Source: JAAZKA01 sp034926225 (GTDB lineage: Bacteria; Bacillota; Clostridia; Oscillospirales; QAMX01). Taken from it: a DNA stretch of 64,000 nt. Both the position numbers and the translations under genes were made by a program. The notes under the pieces are model-generated. The model made no database searches. It had not been told where the DNA came from and saw nothing but the letters and a program-made list of their open reading frames with translations. Below are positions 32,285-40,814 of this stretch, piece by piece (the first letter of the stretch is position 1; each line of letters begins with the position of its first letter). The stretch lies in contig JAYFRF010000016.1 of the NCBI GenBank assembly GCA_034926225.1, positions 95,844-159,843 on the forward strand. Reading direction: 5' to 3'.

Positions 32285-33603
32285 TGTCCGCATACCTCCC
32301 GGTAAAGCTTTGTATAGTAAGGGTCGCGTACCACGCACCCGGCGGTAGAGCCCGCGCGCATCAGCGCCGTGCACTTGCCGCAGGTGACGCAGACCTTTTT
32401 CGGGTCGAGCGCGCCTCGTTCGAGCATATCCGCCGCAAAATCGGGATAGGCGAATGCCATGCGCCCGAATCCCGCGACGTCGGCGACACCTTCTTTGACC
32501 GCGCCTGCCGCAAGCCGGGGGGCGAGCGCGCGTAGATAAGAATGCCCGGAGCTGACCACGGTCAGATCGGGATACGCCGCCTTGATCTGTCCCACGCAGT
32601 CGAACATCCGCGCGACGCCCTCGAGCGGGTGCTCGGGGGGGACGTAGCCGCCAAGGTCATAGGGACGGTTGACATGCGGGTTGAAGTACGGGTTGCCGAT
32701 CGTGACGTCGAGGAGCCGATACCCGAGCTCTCCCGTAAGGATGCCGACGAGCTTTTTTGCTTCCGTGAGGTCGGAGGCGATGCCGCCGCCCTCCGCGACG
32801 CCGAAGCCATAGGGGTAGGGGAAGCCGTCGTAGACGTTTAAGCGCGACGTGACCGTGAAATCGGCGCCGACGGCGGCCTTCGCTGCGCGCACCGCGTCGA
32901 GATAGAGCCGGGTACGGTTCTCAAAGCTTCCGCCATACTTCCCCTTGCGGGTATATGCCGACGTAAGCTCTGAAAAGAGGTAACGGTGGCAGCATTTTAC
33001 GTCCGCACCGTCGAACCCCGCGCTCTCGGCAAGGGCAGCGGCCTCTCCAAAGCGCGGTATCAGCGCGTCGAGCGCGTCGTCGGAGAGGATGCGCGATGGG
33101 TCGATCGGGGCGTCCTTCTCAAAAATCGGATTGTTATACGCAATGAGGGGCGCCGGGGTGCCGTCGGGCTTTGCATAGCGGCCGGAGTGGGTGATTTGCA
33201 GAATGAGGACGGGCGCATAGCCGAAGCGCTTCATCGAGAACTCCCGGATACGGTCGGTTAAGCGCCGGAACGCGTCGAGGTTTTCCTTGTGGATCCAAAG
33301 TTGACGGGGATTCGCGCGTCCCTCGCGCACAACCGCGCAGGCTTCGACCCAGACGAGACCCGCGCCGCTCATCGCAAAGCGGTCATAGCGCCGCAGCGTC
33401 AGCTCACCCGGCGCACCGTCCGGCGTACCGTCGCAGCCTTCCATCGGCTGCACGGCAAGGCGGTTCGGTAGGGACAGTTTTCCCGCCGTGACGGGGCTTT
33501 TCAGGACGGAAACGTCCTCCGACAGCGGCAGCGCGACGCCAAGGCGCGCAAGCTCCGCGGTAAGCGCCGCGAGATCGGCGTAGTGGAATTTCTCATGCTG
33601 CAT
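32281..33603 (-). CDS. old yellow enzyme-like NADH:flavin oxidoreductase
   Basis: A 440-residue TIM-barrel flavoprotein. The FMN-binding start SPVTAGKLSLPNRL is followed by QITHSGRY (with the substrate-binding histidine), ADVKCCHRYLFSEL and a C-terminal VCVTCGKCTALMRAG whose cysteines resemble the [4Fe-4S] site of dienoyl-CoA-reductase-type members. The separate C-terminal FAD/NAD domain of that type is absent (the full form is about 650 residues), so electrons must come from elsewhere. It overlaps the SDR gene by four bases. Confidence 0.82.
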   Translation of the reverse strand: MQHEKFHYADLAALTAELARLGVALPLSEDVSVLKSPVTAGKLSLPNRLAVQPMEGCDGTPDGAPGELTLRRYDRFAMSGAGLVWVEACAVVREGRANPRQLWIHKENLDAFRRLTDRIREFSMKRFGYAPVLILQITHSGRYAKPDGTPAPLIAYNNPIFEKDAPIDPSRILSDDALDALIPRFGEAAALAESAGFDGADVKCCHRYLFSELTSAYTRKGKYGGSFENRTRLYLDAVRAAKAAVGADFTVTSRLNVYDGFPYPYGFGVAEGGGIASDLTEAKKLVGILTGELGYRLLDVTIGNPYFNPHVNRPYDLGGYVPPEHPLEGVARMFDCVGQIKAAYPDLTVVSSGHSYLRALAPRLAAGAVKEGVADVAGFGRMAFAYPDFAADMLERGALDPKKVCVTCGKCTALMRAGSTAGCVVRDPYYTKLYREVCGQ

Positions 33604-33618
33604 GGGCTTATTCCCCCT

Positions 33619-34953
33619 TTATAGCTCGTACGGATGCCGCGCGTCTTCATCGGCGCGGCCGGTGCGGATGGCATGCAGGAAACCCTCCGCGCCGGAGGGT
33701 ATCGCTAAAACCGGCACACCGAGCGCCTTTTCCACGTCGGCGACGGTCAGATCGTCGAGGAAAACGTCCTCCCCGTAACGCAGCATGCACGATGGGATGA
33801 GAAGCTTTTCCCCGAGAGGCTTGCCGTGCAGCTGCGCGATTAAGTCGCGCGCCGTAACGAGTCCCGCGACGTTGACGGAGCTTCCGAAAAAGTCGTTGCG
33901 AATCGCGTAGACTTCCGCGTGCATAGTATGACACTTTTTAGCCAAGAGGTCAAGCATTTTTCGCATAAAACCCGCGGCGGCTTCTCCCGTCGCGAGAGAA
34001 AACGGCCCAAAAGCGTAAAAAGGCCGCGTATTCTCCAGAAGTGCGATAAGCTCGTCCTCAAACAGCGCCATCATGCCCACGCCGTTTTCGAGCTGCGGAA
34101 AATCGTCGTAATACGGCGCTGCCGGCATCGGACGCTCTGATTTTAAATAGATCTCGTCGGAGCAGTATACGACGCGTGAACCGAAACGCTCCAGACATTT
34201 CGCGCCGATTGGTTCGACAATGTCAAGAATCGCGTTCGCCTCAGCTTTCCCGACGGGGGTCAGCGGATACAGCCCCTCGCGGTACTTCGTGAGTCCCACC
34301 GGCACGACGCTGATGCTTGCTACCGCCGGGTAGAGCGCGATCAAGTCGTCAAGCGATTTTTGCAGGTTTGCCCCATCGTTTAGCCCCGGACACAACACGA
34401 TCTGGCAGTTCATCGTCACATGCGCGTCGGCAAGACGCTTCATCTGCTCCATCAGCAGCCTCGCGCGTGGGTTTGCGAGCATCTTTTCCCGAAGCTCGGG
34501 GTCCGTCGTCTGCACGGAGACGTTTACCGGGCTAATCCGCATGCGGATCATACGTGCGAGGTCGTCGTCCGTTAGATTCGTCATGCTGATATAGTTTCCC
34601 TGCAAAAACGACAGCCGCATATCGTCATCCTTAAAATAGAGCGACTCGCGCATACCAGGCGGCATCTGGTCGATAAAGCAAAACACACACTTATTCGCAC
34701 AGTGGCGAGGCTTATCGGCAAGGTATGTCTCGAATGTCAGCCCCAGCGGCTCACCCTCCTCCTTGCGCACCTTCACCTGGCGCTCCCTTCCGTCCCCGCC
34801 GCACAGCGTCAGCGTGATACGGGCGTCATAGGTATAAAACTGGTAGTCGAGCACGTCGCGCGTGGCATGCTCGTCCACGGCGGTCAGCGTTTCCCCGATG
34901 TGTACGCCGGCATGTTCGGCGGGAGAACCCGCGTCGATTGCTGTAATCCGCAT
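33619..34953 (-). CDS. DUF512 radical SAM protein with N-terminal PDZ-like domain
   Basis: A 444-residue protein. The N-terminus is a PDZ-like domain (IDAGSPAEHAGVHIGE). The radical SAM-like CxxxCxxC cluster site follows in CANKCVFCFIDQMP near residue 88, and the C-terminal half is DUF512 (from about residue 220). The family is common in Clostridia, often near der, and its reaction is not established. A strong AAAAGGAGG lies upstream. It is 15 bases before the flavin oxidoreductase gene, but that association may be accidental. Confidence 0.85.
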   Translation of the reverse strand: MRITAIDAGSPAEHAGVHIGETLTAVDEHATRDVLDYQFYTYDARITLTLCGGDGRERQVKVRKEEGEPLGLTFETYLADKPRHCANKCVFCFIDQMPPGMRESLYFKDDDMRLSFLQGNYISMTNLTDDDLARMIRMRISPVNVSVQTTDPELREKMLANPRARLLMEQMKRLADAHVTMNCQIVLCPGLNDGANLQKSLDDLIALYPAVASISVVPVGLTKYREGLYPLTPVGKAEANAILDIVEPIGAKCLERFGSRVVYCSDEIYLKSERPMPAAPYYDDFPQLENGVGMMALFEDELIALLENTRPFYAFGPFSLATGEAAAGFMRKMLDLLAKKCHTMHAEVYAIRNDFFGSSVNVAGLVTARDLIAQLHGKPLGEKLLIPSCMLRYGEDVFLDDLTVADVEKALGVPVLAIPSGAEGFLHAIRTGRADEDARHPYEL

Positions 34954-34990
34954 GGAGAGGTACCTCCTTTTCCTGGATCGATAGAAACGA

Positions 34991-35024
34991 ACAAAAGCCT
35001 GTCTCGGATGAGTGAGACAGGCTT
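34991..35024 (-). terminator. terminator of DUF177-rpmF
   Basis: AAGCCTGTCTC and GAGACAGGCTT (34995-35005 and 35014-35024) form a perfect 11-bp stem. On the minus strand the stem is followed by TTTTG then T-rich sequence. It lies about 100 bases after rpmF and before DUF512. Confidence 0.8.
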
Positions 35025-35121
35025 ATAACGGACGCGATAGCCGACGCCGCGATAGGAAGGAGTACTTCCACCGAAACGCCGATGCAAAACAAAAACGCGT
35101 CTCACGCATGAAAAAGGGGAC

Positions 35122-35322
35122 TTAAGCTTCCGCCTTCTCCGCAGCGTTGACCTTGACGACCTCGCGGCCCTTGTAATATCCGCACTCGGGGCAAACCCGG
35201 TGGGAAAGACGCGCGGCGCCGCAATGCTCGCACTTGATCAGACCCGGCAGATCGAGCTTCCAATGGGAGCTGCGTCTCTTGTCGCGTCTGGTTTTCGATA
35301 CTCTTCTCTTCGGGACAGCCAT
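35122..35322 (-). CDS. rpmF: 50S ribosomal protein L32
   Basis: A 66-residue L32. The start AVPKRRVSKTRRDKRRS is diagnostic. Two CxxC pairs (CEHC near residue 31 and CPEC near 44) form a zinc ribbon, so this is the zinc-binding form. AGGAGG precedes ATG 35322. It follows DUF177 by 33 bases, the usual pairing. Confidence 0.97.
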   Translation of the reverse strand: MAVPKRRVSKTRRDKRRSSHWKLDLPGLIKCEHCGAARLSHRVCPECGYYKGREVVKVNAAEKAEA

Positions 35323-35355
35323 GGTACTATTCCTCCTATGTGATGGGTAGTCAGT

Positions 35356-35823
35356 TTAAAGGTTGCCTTCATCGGCGCGGACATGCTCACACTCGGCTTC
35401 GTTTAAGTCGGCGCCGCAGACCGGGCATAAGCCACGGCAATCCTCACGGCAAAGATGCGCCATGTCCATATCGAAGATGACGGCGTCGCGGGCGACTTCC
35501 CCGGCGTCCACCGTATCGTTTTCGATCAACAGGATATCGTCGTTTTTATCATCCTGCAGCTCGTCGGCAATGATCTGATCCAATTCGAGCGTCTTTACGA
35601 CATGCAGGGGTTTTGCGCAGCGGGCGCAGCTTGTATCGACGGCGTAGACGACCGTCTCTTTCACACCAAGCATCCCCGCGCGATTATAGAGCATACCCTC
35701 CACACGTACCGCGTCGCGGAGCGGATACTCGCCGAAAAACGGCATGTCGGACAGGGTAAGCTCGAAGGAAAACGGCAGCGACGCCCCCGGCGTCCCGCGC
35801 ACGGTTCTTACATCGAGCAGCAT
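35356..35823 (-). CDS. DUF177/YceD family protein
   Basis: A 155-residue YceD-like protein. The family is nearly always encoded before rpmF and is implicated in 23S rRNA accumulation in bacteria and plants. The C-terminus has the conserved CREDCRGLCPVCGADLNE cysteine motif, and an earlier CARC pair is also present. It is promoter-proximal in a two-gene transcript with rpmF. Confidence 0.92.
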   Translation of the reverse strand: MLLDVRTVRGTPGASLPFSFELTLSDMPFFGEYPLRDAVRVEGMLYNRAGMLGVKETVVYAVDTSCARCAKPLHVVKTLELDQIIADELQDDKNDDILLIENDTVDAGEVARDAVIFDMDMAHLCREDCRGLCPVCGADLNEAECEHVRADEGNL

Positions 35824-35853
35824 CGTTTCACCTCAAATTTGCGGTACCTAACT

Positions 35854-35882
35854 ATTATATACATGAAAAACATGTTTGTCAA
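35854..35882 (-). promoter_or_regulatory. consensus promoter of DUF177-rpmF
   Basis: On the minus strand a perfect TTGACA (35882-35877), 17 bases and a perfect TATAAT (35859-35854) stand 31 bases upstream of the DUF177 start. This is the best sigma-A promoter in the window, as expected for a ribosomal gene. Confidence 0.93.
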
Positions 35883-35952
35883 CAGTTATTTTCATTATTT
35901 TCAGCTTATTTTTTGACATTTATTCGCCGTTTCGAACGGAAGCCGCTGTTTT

Positions 35953-37110
35953 TTAAAAGTGATCCAGCAGATCGGTCATGCGCCGGGGAAAGGCGCGCGC
36001 AAAATCCTCCGCCCGCGCCGCGGTATGCACCGCCGTGTTCGGGAGGAAGGCGATTTCCTGCGCACCGTATCCAAGCCCGGAAAGCAGAATCCGAGAAAGG
36101 TTCGGCGCGTCCGTCTCGATGTCGGCGGGAAGCTCCGTTCGGCGAACCTCGGCATGTCCCGCGGCGTACTCGACCGCGAACGTTCCCGCGCAGGAGGGCA
36201 GTGTGTCATGAACGGTCAGCGTAAAGCATCCCGGCGCGTCGGGATAGCGGTTATGCTCAAGCAGGGTTTGCGTGTCGAGGACGCGCCCCATCGCACCGTT
36301 GCCCCAGCCGCGCGCGGTGTGCGTGTAATGCCCCGCCACGCGGATGACTGGCGACGTAACGGGAAGGCTCGCAAAACGCACCGCGCGGCGCTGCCCCTCG
36401 AAGAGCCTCAGCACGCCGAGGATGCCGTAGAGCGATTCAGGTGTGGTATAGACCAGCTCCTGCACGGTGACGGCGTCGGAGTCGCGGTCATATTGGACGG
36501 TCACGTAGGCGTCAAAGTCCGAACCGGCACGGTGAAGATAGGTATAACGCAGATTGCGTTCCGGTTCCGCGGCGTAGGCGGAGGCTGTGGGACGGCGCGT
36601 CATCAGGTTATGCGCGTCGGCATAACGGTGGTACAGAGCGAGGAGCGCGTCTGATTGGGAGCCGTCGTAGAGCACAGCGTCCGCGTTTCTCGGCGCGCAG
36701 TCGAGCTTTTCGAACGGAATCGTCAGCTCAACGCGCGGGGCGACGCGCTCGTAGCCGAACTGGCGGTAATAGGAATAGGAAAACGGGTATAAAAGCCCGT
36801 ATGCCCAGCCGCGTTCGGCGGCAAGGCGGTCAAGCTCCGCGAAAAGCCTGCGGATCAGGCCGCTCCTGCGCGCAAGCGGCAGGGTCATCACGCCGCCGAC
36901 GCCGAGGATGGGAAGATATGTGCCGCACCAGTTGCCTTCATACGGACGGATAGCGAGCGACGCGCAAAGCTTGCCGTCCTCGTACGCGCCGAGGCATTCG
37001 TAAAGAACCGGACGTGGGTTTTCAGGGTCTGTGGGGAAAGCGAACGCCGCGGAACGCAGGCGGGCCAGTTCGAGCGCCTCGTCGGGGCGAATGACGCGGA
37101 TTTCCAACAT
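35953..37110 (-). CDS. Eis-like GNAT acetyltransferase
   Basis: A 385-residue protein with the Eis-type layout: an N-terminal GNAT domain (GVGGVMTLPLARRSGLIRRL is the acetyl-CoA-binding stretch), a second GNAT-like domain and a C-terminal sterol-carrier-like domain ending in a short C-terminus near LDHF, where Eis proteins use the terminal carboxylate in catalysis. Family members acetylate aminoglycosides, lysines or other amines. AAAGGAG precedes the start. It lies 18 bases after the glycosidase-like gene. Confidence 0.85.
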   Translation of the reverse strand: MLEIRVIRPDEALELARLRSAAFAFPTDPENPRPVLYECLGAYEDGKLCASLAIRPYEGNWCGTYLPILGVGGVMTLPLARRSGLIRRLFAELDRLAAERGWAYGLLYPFSYSYYRQFGYERVAPRVELTIPFEKLDCAPRNADAVLYDGSQSDALLALYHRYADAHNLMTRRPTASAYAAEPERNLRYTYLHRAGSDFDAYVTVQYDRDSDAVTVQELVYTTPESLYGILGVLRLFEGQRRAVRFASLPVTSPVIRVAGHYTHTARGWGNGAMGRVLDTQTLLEHNRYPDAPGCFTLTVHDTLPSCAGTFAVEYAAGHAEVRRTELPADIETDAPNLSRILLSGLGYGAQEIAFLPNTAVHTAARAEDFARAFPRRMTDLLDHF

Positions 37111-37128
37111 GGCAATAAACTCCTTTAC

Positions 37129-38556
37129 TCACTTTGCGTCGGGGAGAAACTGAAACGCGTAGAGGTCCGAGTCCTCCATATAAAAGCGCAGCCGCAGCGG
37201 TTTTCCGGATAGGCGGGAGACGTCGGCGTCGCCGCCGCGCCAGGTCACGGTATAGTCTACGCGGTCGGTGAAGATATCGTCGCAGTCGGCGGCGGAGAAG
37301 CCCTCGAGGGCGCGGCCGTGGGCGTCGACGAGCTCCACACGGACGGAGCCTGCGGCCGCGGTGGAGACGTTGAGAGAAAGGCGGCTCCCGGCAAAGGTCA
37401 GCGTGCCGGTTTCGGTCGTCGTGCGCGTACCGCCGGCATGGAGGGAGACAAAGCCGTCCGTACGCAGGGTATACCGGCGCACCGTCTTGGGGCCGTTCCA
37501 GTGGTTCTCGCAGGAGTACAGGGATATCTCCGGTGCTTCCCCGGCTCGATCGGTGTTTGTCGGCGCCATGCCGACGGAGAGGTATGCGTCGCCATAGACC
37601 CAGGAGCGCTCTGAGACGGGCCCCGGACGTAAAAACGCCTCGTCGGAGCGCTGCCAGCATGCGCCGCCGTCACGCGAGGACATGAACACGCAGTCGGTTA
37701 CGGCCAGCCCGTAGCGCGGATGCAGACTCATCCGGTAGCGGCGGTGCGCGGGGCCGGAGAGCTGGTCAAAGGCGGGGGACCAGGCGGGACGCTCCACATA
37801 ACGCACGGGGAAGCCTACAAAGTACTCAGGCGCGTTGAAATACGGCTGGGCGGCGCTGACGTAGAGGGGGATGTCGGGCGCATTGCCGAAGTCGAGCGGG
37901 ATAGGCTCCGTCCAATGCTCGAAATCCTCGGAATAGGACACGCGGATGTCCCGGATGCCATGATTTAAATCGTCGCCCGGGATGTCGTGGAAATCACGAA
38001 TAAACGCGCAGTAACGGCTTCGAACCGTGTCGTAAAACGCCAGATTGGACGAATCGAAGGCTCCGGGCATCGCGAGCGGCCGGTTATCAAACAGCGGCGT
38101 CCAGGTAAAGCCGTCCGGCGACGCGTAGGCGCGCAGATCGTTTCGCGCGAGCCCCGAAAACGCCTTGAAGCGTTCCTCCGGACGCGCGGTGGGGTTGCGG
38201 TCGATAAACGGGATGAAATTGTCAAGCCCCTGTCCGTAAACCGCCGGGTCGAATACGACATTTGAGCCGCCGGACAGCGCGGGCTTCTCCCAGTGCAGCC
38301 CGTCGGCGGACGTCAGCACGCCCACGGTACGCGGCTGTTTCGTATACATATCCCAGTTAAGATAATAGAGCAGATAGCGTCCGGCGTCATAGAGTAGCGT
38401 CAGATAGGAACCGGTGCCGTTACCGTCGCCGGGCGAGTCGAAGGTATAAACGATCTCCTCACGGCGAGGCTCGTGCAGTCGGGTGGCGGCGTTGGTACGA
38501 TACAGGATGGACGAATCCATCATGAGTATGCGGGAACTGCCGATTGTATGGAGCAT
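37129..38556 (-). CDS. five-bladed beta-propeller glycoside hydrolase-like protein
   Basis: A 475-residue protein with repeated beta-propeller elements: LTSADGLHWEKP, YASPDGFTWTP, SYSEDFEHWTEP and SSRDGGACWQ, as in GH32/43/68-like and sialidase-like folds. The C-terminal 110 residues look like a beta-sandwich. There is no signal peptide, so it should act inside the cell on imported oligosaccharides. I do not recognise the exact family. GGGAGGAAG precedes ATG 38556. Confidence 0.7.
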   Translation of the reverse strand: MLHTIGSSRILMMDSSILYRTNAATRLHEPRREEIVYTFDSPGDGNGTGSYLTLLYDAGRYLLYYLNWDMYTKQPRTVGVLTSADGLHWEKPALSGGSNVVFDPAVYGQGLDNFIPFIDRNPTARPEERFKAFSGLARNDLRAYASPDGFTWTPLFDNRPLAMPGAFDSSNLAFYDTVRSRYCAFIRDFHDIPGDDLNHGIRDIRVSYSEDFEHWTEPIPLDFGNAPDIPLYVSAAQPYFNAPEYFVGFPVRYVERPAWSPAFDQLSGPAHRRYRMSLHPRYGLAVTDCVFMSSRDGGACWQRSDEAFLRPGPVSERSWVYGDAYLSVGMAPTNTDRAGEAPEISLYSCENHWNGPKTVRRYTLRTDGFVSLHAGGTRTTTETGTLTFAGSRLSLNVSTAAAGSVRVELVDAHGRALEGFSAADCDDIFTDRVDYTVTWRGGDADVSRLSGKPLRLRFYMEDSDLYAFQFLPDAK

Positions 38557-38647
38557 ACAGCTTCCTCCCTTACCTTCAGATGCAGCATTTGTTTAAAAGA
38601 ACCGCATATGGCGTATACTTTCTGAAAACACACCAGAAAGGACGGTC

Positions 38648-39538
38648 TTGATAACCATGGGGACAAAGGGATTGCGCACCGACCTCGCCGTGGAAGCACG
38701 GGAGGCCTACGCCGGGACAGCGGAGCTTTCCTCTCTGCGCGGCGTGCGTGCACACGATGAACGTGTGCGCGGCTTTTCCGTTACGCGTGTCGAAATCCTC
38801 GACGACGAGGGCGCAAAGGCACTCGCAAAACCGCGCGGCACCTATCTCACCCTTTCGCTCGACGCCTACGTCCGCCGCAAATCCGGCACCTTCGACGACG
38901 CCGTCAATGCGGTCGCCGACTGCATCCGTCCGATGCTTCCCGAGAAGGGCGTTGTCCTCGTCGCCTGTCTCGGAAACGAGGCTGTGACCCCCGACGCTCT
39001 AGGCCCTCTCGCGATGAAGACGCTCTGCGTGACGCGGCATATGCTGCAGGCGATGCCGGAGGCGTTCGCGGGATTCCGCCCCGTCGCCTGCGTCGCTCCG
39101 GGGGTTCTCGGCACCACGGGCATTGAGAGCCTCGAGCTGGTACGCGGCGCGGTCTCTCATACGGAACCTGCCTGCGTCGTCGCCGTCGATGCCCTCGCGT
39201 CCCAGAGCTTTACCCGGCTGTGCTCCACGGTGCAGGTCGCCGATGCGGGGATATCCCCCGGCTCCGGTGTCGGTAACGCGCGCGCGGCCTTCTCCCGAGA
39301 GACGCTCGGCGTACCCGTGATCGCGGTAGGTGTGCCGACCGTCGTCGACGCGGGGACGCTTGCACGGGAGTTGACGGGCGAGAGCCCCGGAAATCCCGAC
39401 GCGGGGGCGAAAATGATCGTCACCCCGCGCGAAATCGACGTGCGTGTTTCGGATATGGCGAAGGTGATCGGGTACGGTTTAAATCTCGCCTTCCACGCAG
39501 GCATGACGGTGGAGGACGTCGCGCTGTTCTTAAGCTAG
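38648..39538 (+). CDS. gpr: germination protease GPR
   Basis: A 296-residue GPR endopeptidase (family A25), which degrades small acid-soluble proteins when spores germinate, freeing DNA and amino acids. TDLAVEARE at the N-terminus includes the propeptide-processing region, and CLGNEAVTPDALGP and VAVDALASQS are family signatures with the catalytic aspartates. It is made as a zymogen in the forespore. TTG 38648 lies five bases from AAAGGA and is slightly favoured; ATG 38657 is the alternative. Its presence is the main evidence that the organism makes spores. The 3' end overlaps the convergent sialidase-like gene by nine bases. Confidence 0.92.
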   Translation: MITMGTKGLRTDLAVEAREAYAGTAELSSLRGVRAHDERVRGFSVTRVEILDDEGAKALAKPRGTYLTLSLDAYVRRKSGTFDDAVNAVADCIRPMLPEKGVVLVACLGNEAVTPDALGPLAMKTLCVTRHMLQAMPEAFAGFRPVACVAPGVLGTTGIESLELVRGAVSHTEPACVVAVDALASQSFTRLCSTVQVADAGISPGSGVGNARAAFSRETLGVPVIAVGVPTVVDAGTLARELTGESPGNPDAGAKMIVTPREIDVRVSDMAKVIGYGLNLAFHAGMTVEDVALFLS

Positions 39539-40789
39539 CGCCGCAGGCGCCAGTGCCGCAGGCGCCAGTGCCGCAGGCGGCTGAAAGCGCACGGTGACGA
39601 TATACGGCGGCTCGCCTTTTGCCCAGTGTCCGTAGGTCGTCGCGGCGACCATACCGTCGGGCAGCACGACCACGCCGGGGTAGGCGCAGTCGGCACCGTT
39701 GTGGTTTTCCATCAGGCGCACGCGGTACTGCCCCTCGCGGCCTTCGGCGATGTCCTCGTACGTGCCGACCCAGCCGACCCAGTCGCCGTAGGTAGGCGAT
39801 TCTAACCCCGTGTCGCGGAACGACACGAAAAGGCGGCCGTCTTTGAGGTAGCGGATCGTATGCCGGTCGCCCGTCAGCGCGCCGGGAACCTCGCACGGCT
39901 CGCTCCACGTCTCCCCGTTGTCGTCGGAGAAGGAGACGAAGCTGTTAAACTGCCGCGAGTTCTCGCGCAGCAGCATGGCAAGCTGCCGCCCGTCGGGGGA
40001 GCGGACAAGGCCCGGCTCACAAAGATGCGCCTCAGGATGCGTCACGACGGCGGCAGGCTCGCTCCAGGTCAGTCCGCCGTCTGTGGAGCGTACGCGGTAG
40101 ACGACGAAGGGGGCCTTTCGTTCGATACCCGACTTCGTTACGAGACGCAGGGTAAGCGCCTGCCCCGGCGTTTCGTACATAGCATGATTCGTGTTTGTCA
40201 CGGCGTACGGGATCCAGCCGCCCCGCCCGTCACTCGACGAATGGACAAAGCGCGCCTGCACGTCCCGCCCCGCACCCGTCGTATAGATCTCCGTGCGGTT
40301 CTCCCCGGATGGATGCAGGTAGCAGTCGTGGTCGTGGAAAAACGCGAGGTACTCGCCTGCGCCGCAGGAGACAACGTCGCCCATGGCGACAATGCCGCCG
40401 TAATCGCCGATCGGCGTAAGCTCCGACCATGTGTTGCCGTCGTCCTCCGAGTGCGCCATGCGGATGGGGTAGCGGCCGGAGAACAGGATGATATGCTTTG
40501 CGCCGTCCGCGCCGACCGTCTTAAAGATCGTCGGCACCTCAAGCGATGTCTCCCACGACGCCGGGACGGGAAGACGATCCGTCCAGGTTAAGCCGCCGTC
40601 ATAGCTTTTCTTGAGGACGATCGGCCCGAAGCCATGGGTTTTCGGATACACCGCGACGATGGTACGCCCGTCATCGAGCAGTACGGTTGTGACATGGCCA
40701 AGGTACTGATCCTTTTCGCGGTCTACGACAATTTGGCGAAAGGTGTCGCGTGACAAATCAAGCACTGGAATGGTGTAACCTCGCAGCAT
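39530..40789 (-). CDS. sialidase-like BNR/Asp-box protein
   Basis: A 419-residue six-bladed propeller protein with four clear Asp-boxes: SYDGGLTW, SEDDGNTW, STDGGLTW and SDDNGETW. This fits the exo-sialidase superfamily, although the arginine-rich N-terminal FRIP-type motif is not evident, so sialidase activity is uncertain. There is no signal peptide. ATG 40789 follows GGAGGG at good spacing. It lies 25 bases after mutS in the same direction, where mutL would normally be, and ends in a repeated PAALA tail produced by 15-bp tandem repeats. Confidence 0.75.
   Translation of the reverse strand: MLRGYTIPVLDLSRDTFRQIVVDREKDQYLGHVTTVLLDDGRTIVAVYPKTHGFGPIVLKKSYDGGLTWTDRLPVPASWETSLEVPTIFKTVGADGAKHIILFSGRYPIRMAHSEDDGNTWSELTPIGDYGGIVAMGDVVSCGAGEYLAFFHDHDCYLHPSGENRTEIYTTGAGRDVQARFVHSSSDGRGGWIPYAVTNTNHAMYETPGQALTLRLVTKSGIERKAPFVVYRVRSTDGGLTWSEPAAVVTHPEAHLCEPGLVRSPDGRQLAMLLRENSRQFNSFVSFSDDNGETWSEPCEVPGALTGDRHTIRYLKDGRLFVSFRDTGLESPTYGDWVGWVGTYEDIAEGREGQYRVRLMENHNGADCAYPGVVVLPDGMVAATTYGHWAKGEPPYIVTVRFQPPAALAPAALAPAALA
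39541..39580. repeat. 15-bp tandem repeat, 2.7 copies
   Basis: CCGCAGGCGCCAGTG is repeated exactly at 39541-39555 and 39556-39570, and a 10-base partial copy follows. On the minus strand it encodes PAALA repeats at the end of the sialidase-like protein. It begins three bases after the gpr stop. Confidence 0.9.
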
Positions 40790-40814
40790 ACGTTGACCCT
40801 CCAATAGTTAGAGA

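Noticed and set aside
39541..39580. Possible CRISPR-like repeat
   Set aside because: The copies are contiguous 15-bp tandem units with no spacers, and they are coding. No CRISPR array or cas gene was seen anywhere in the window.
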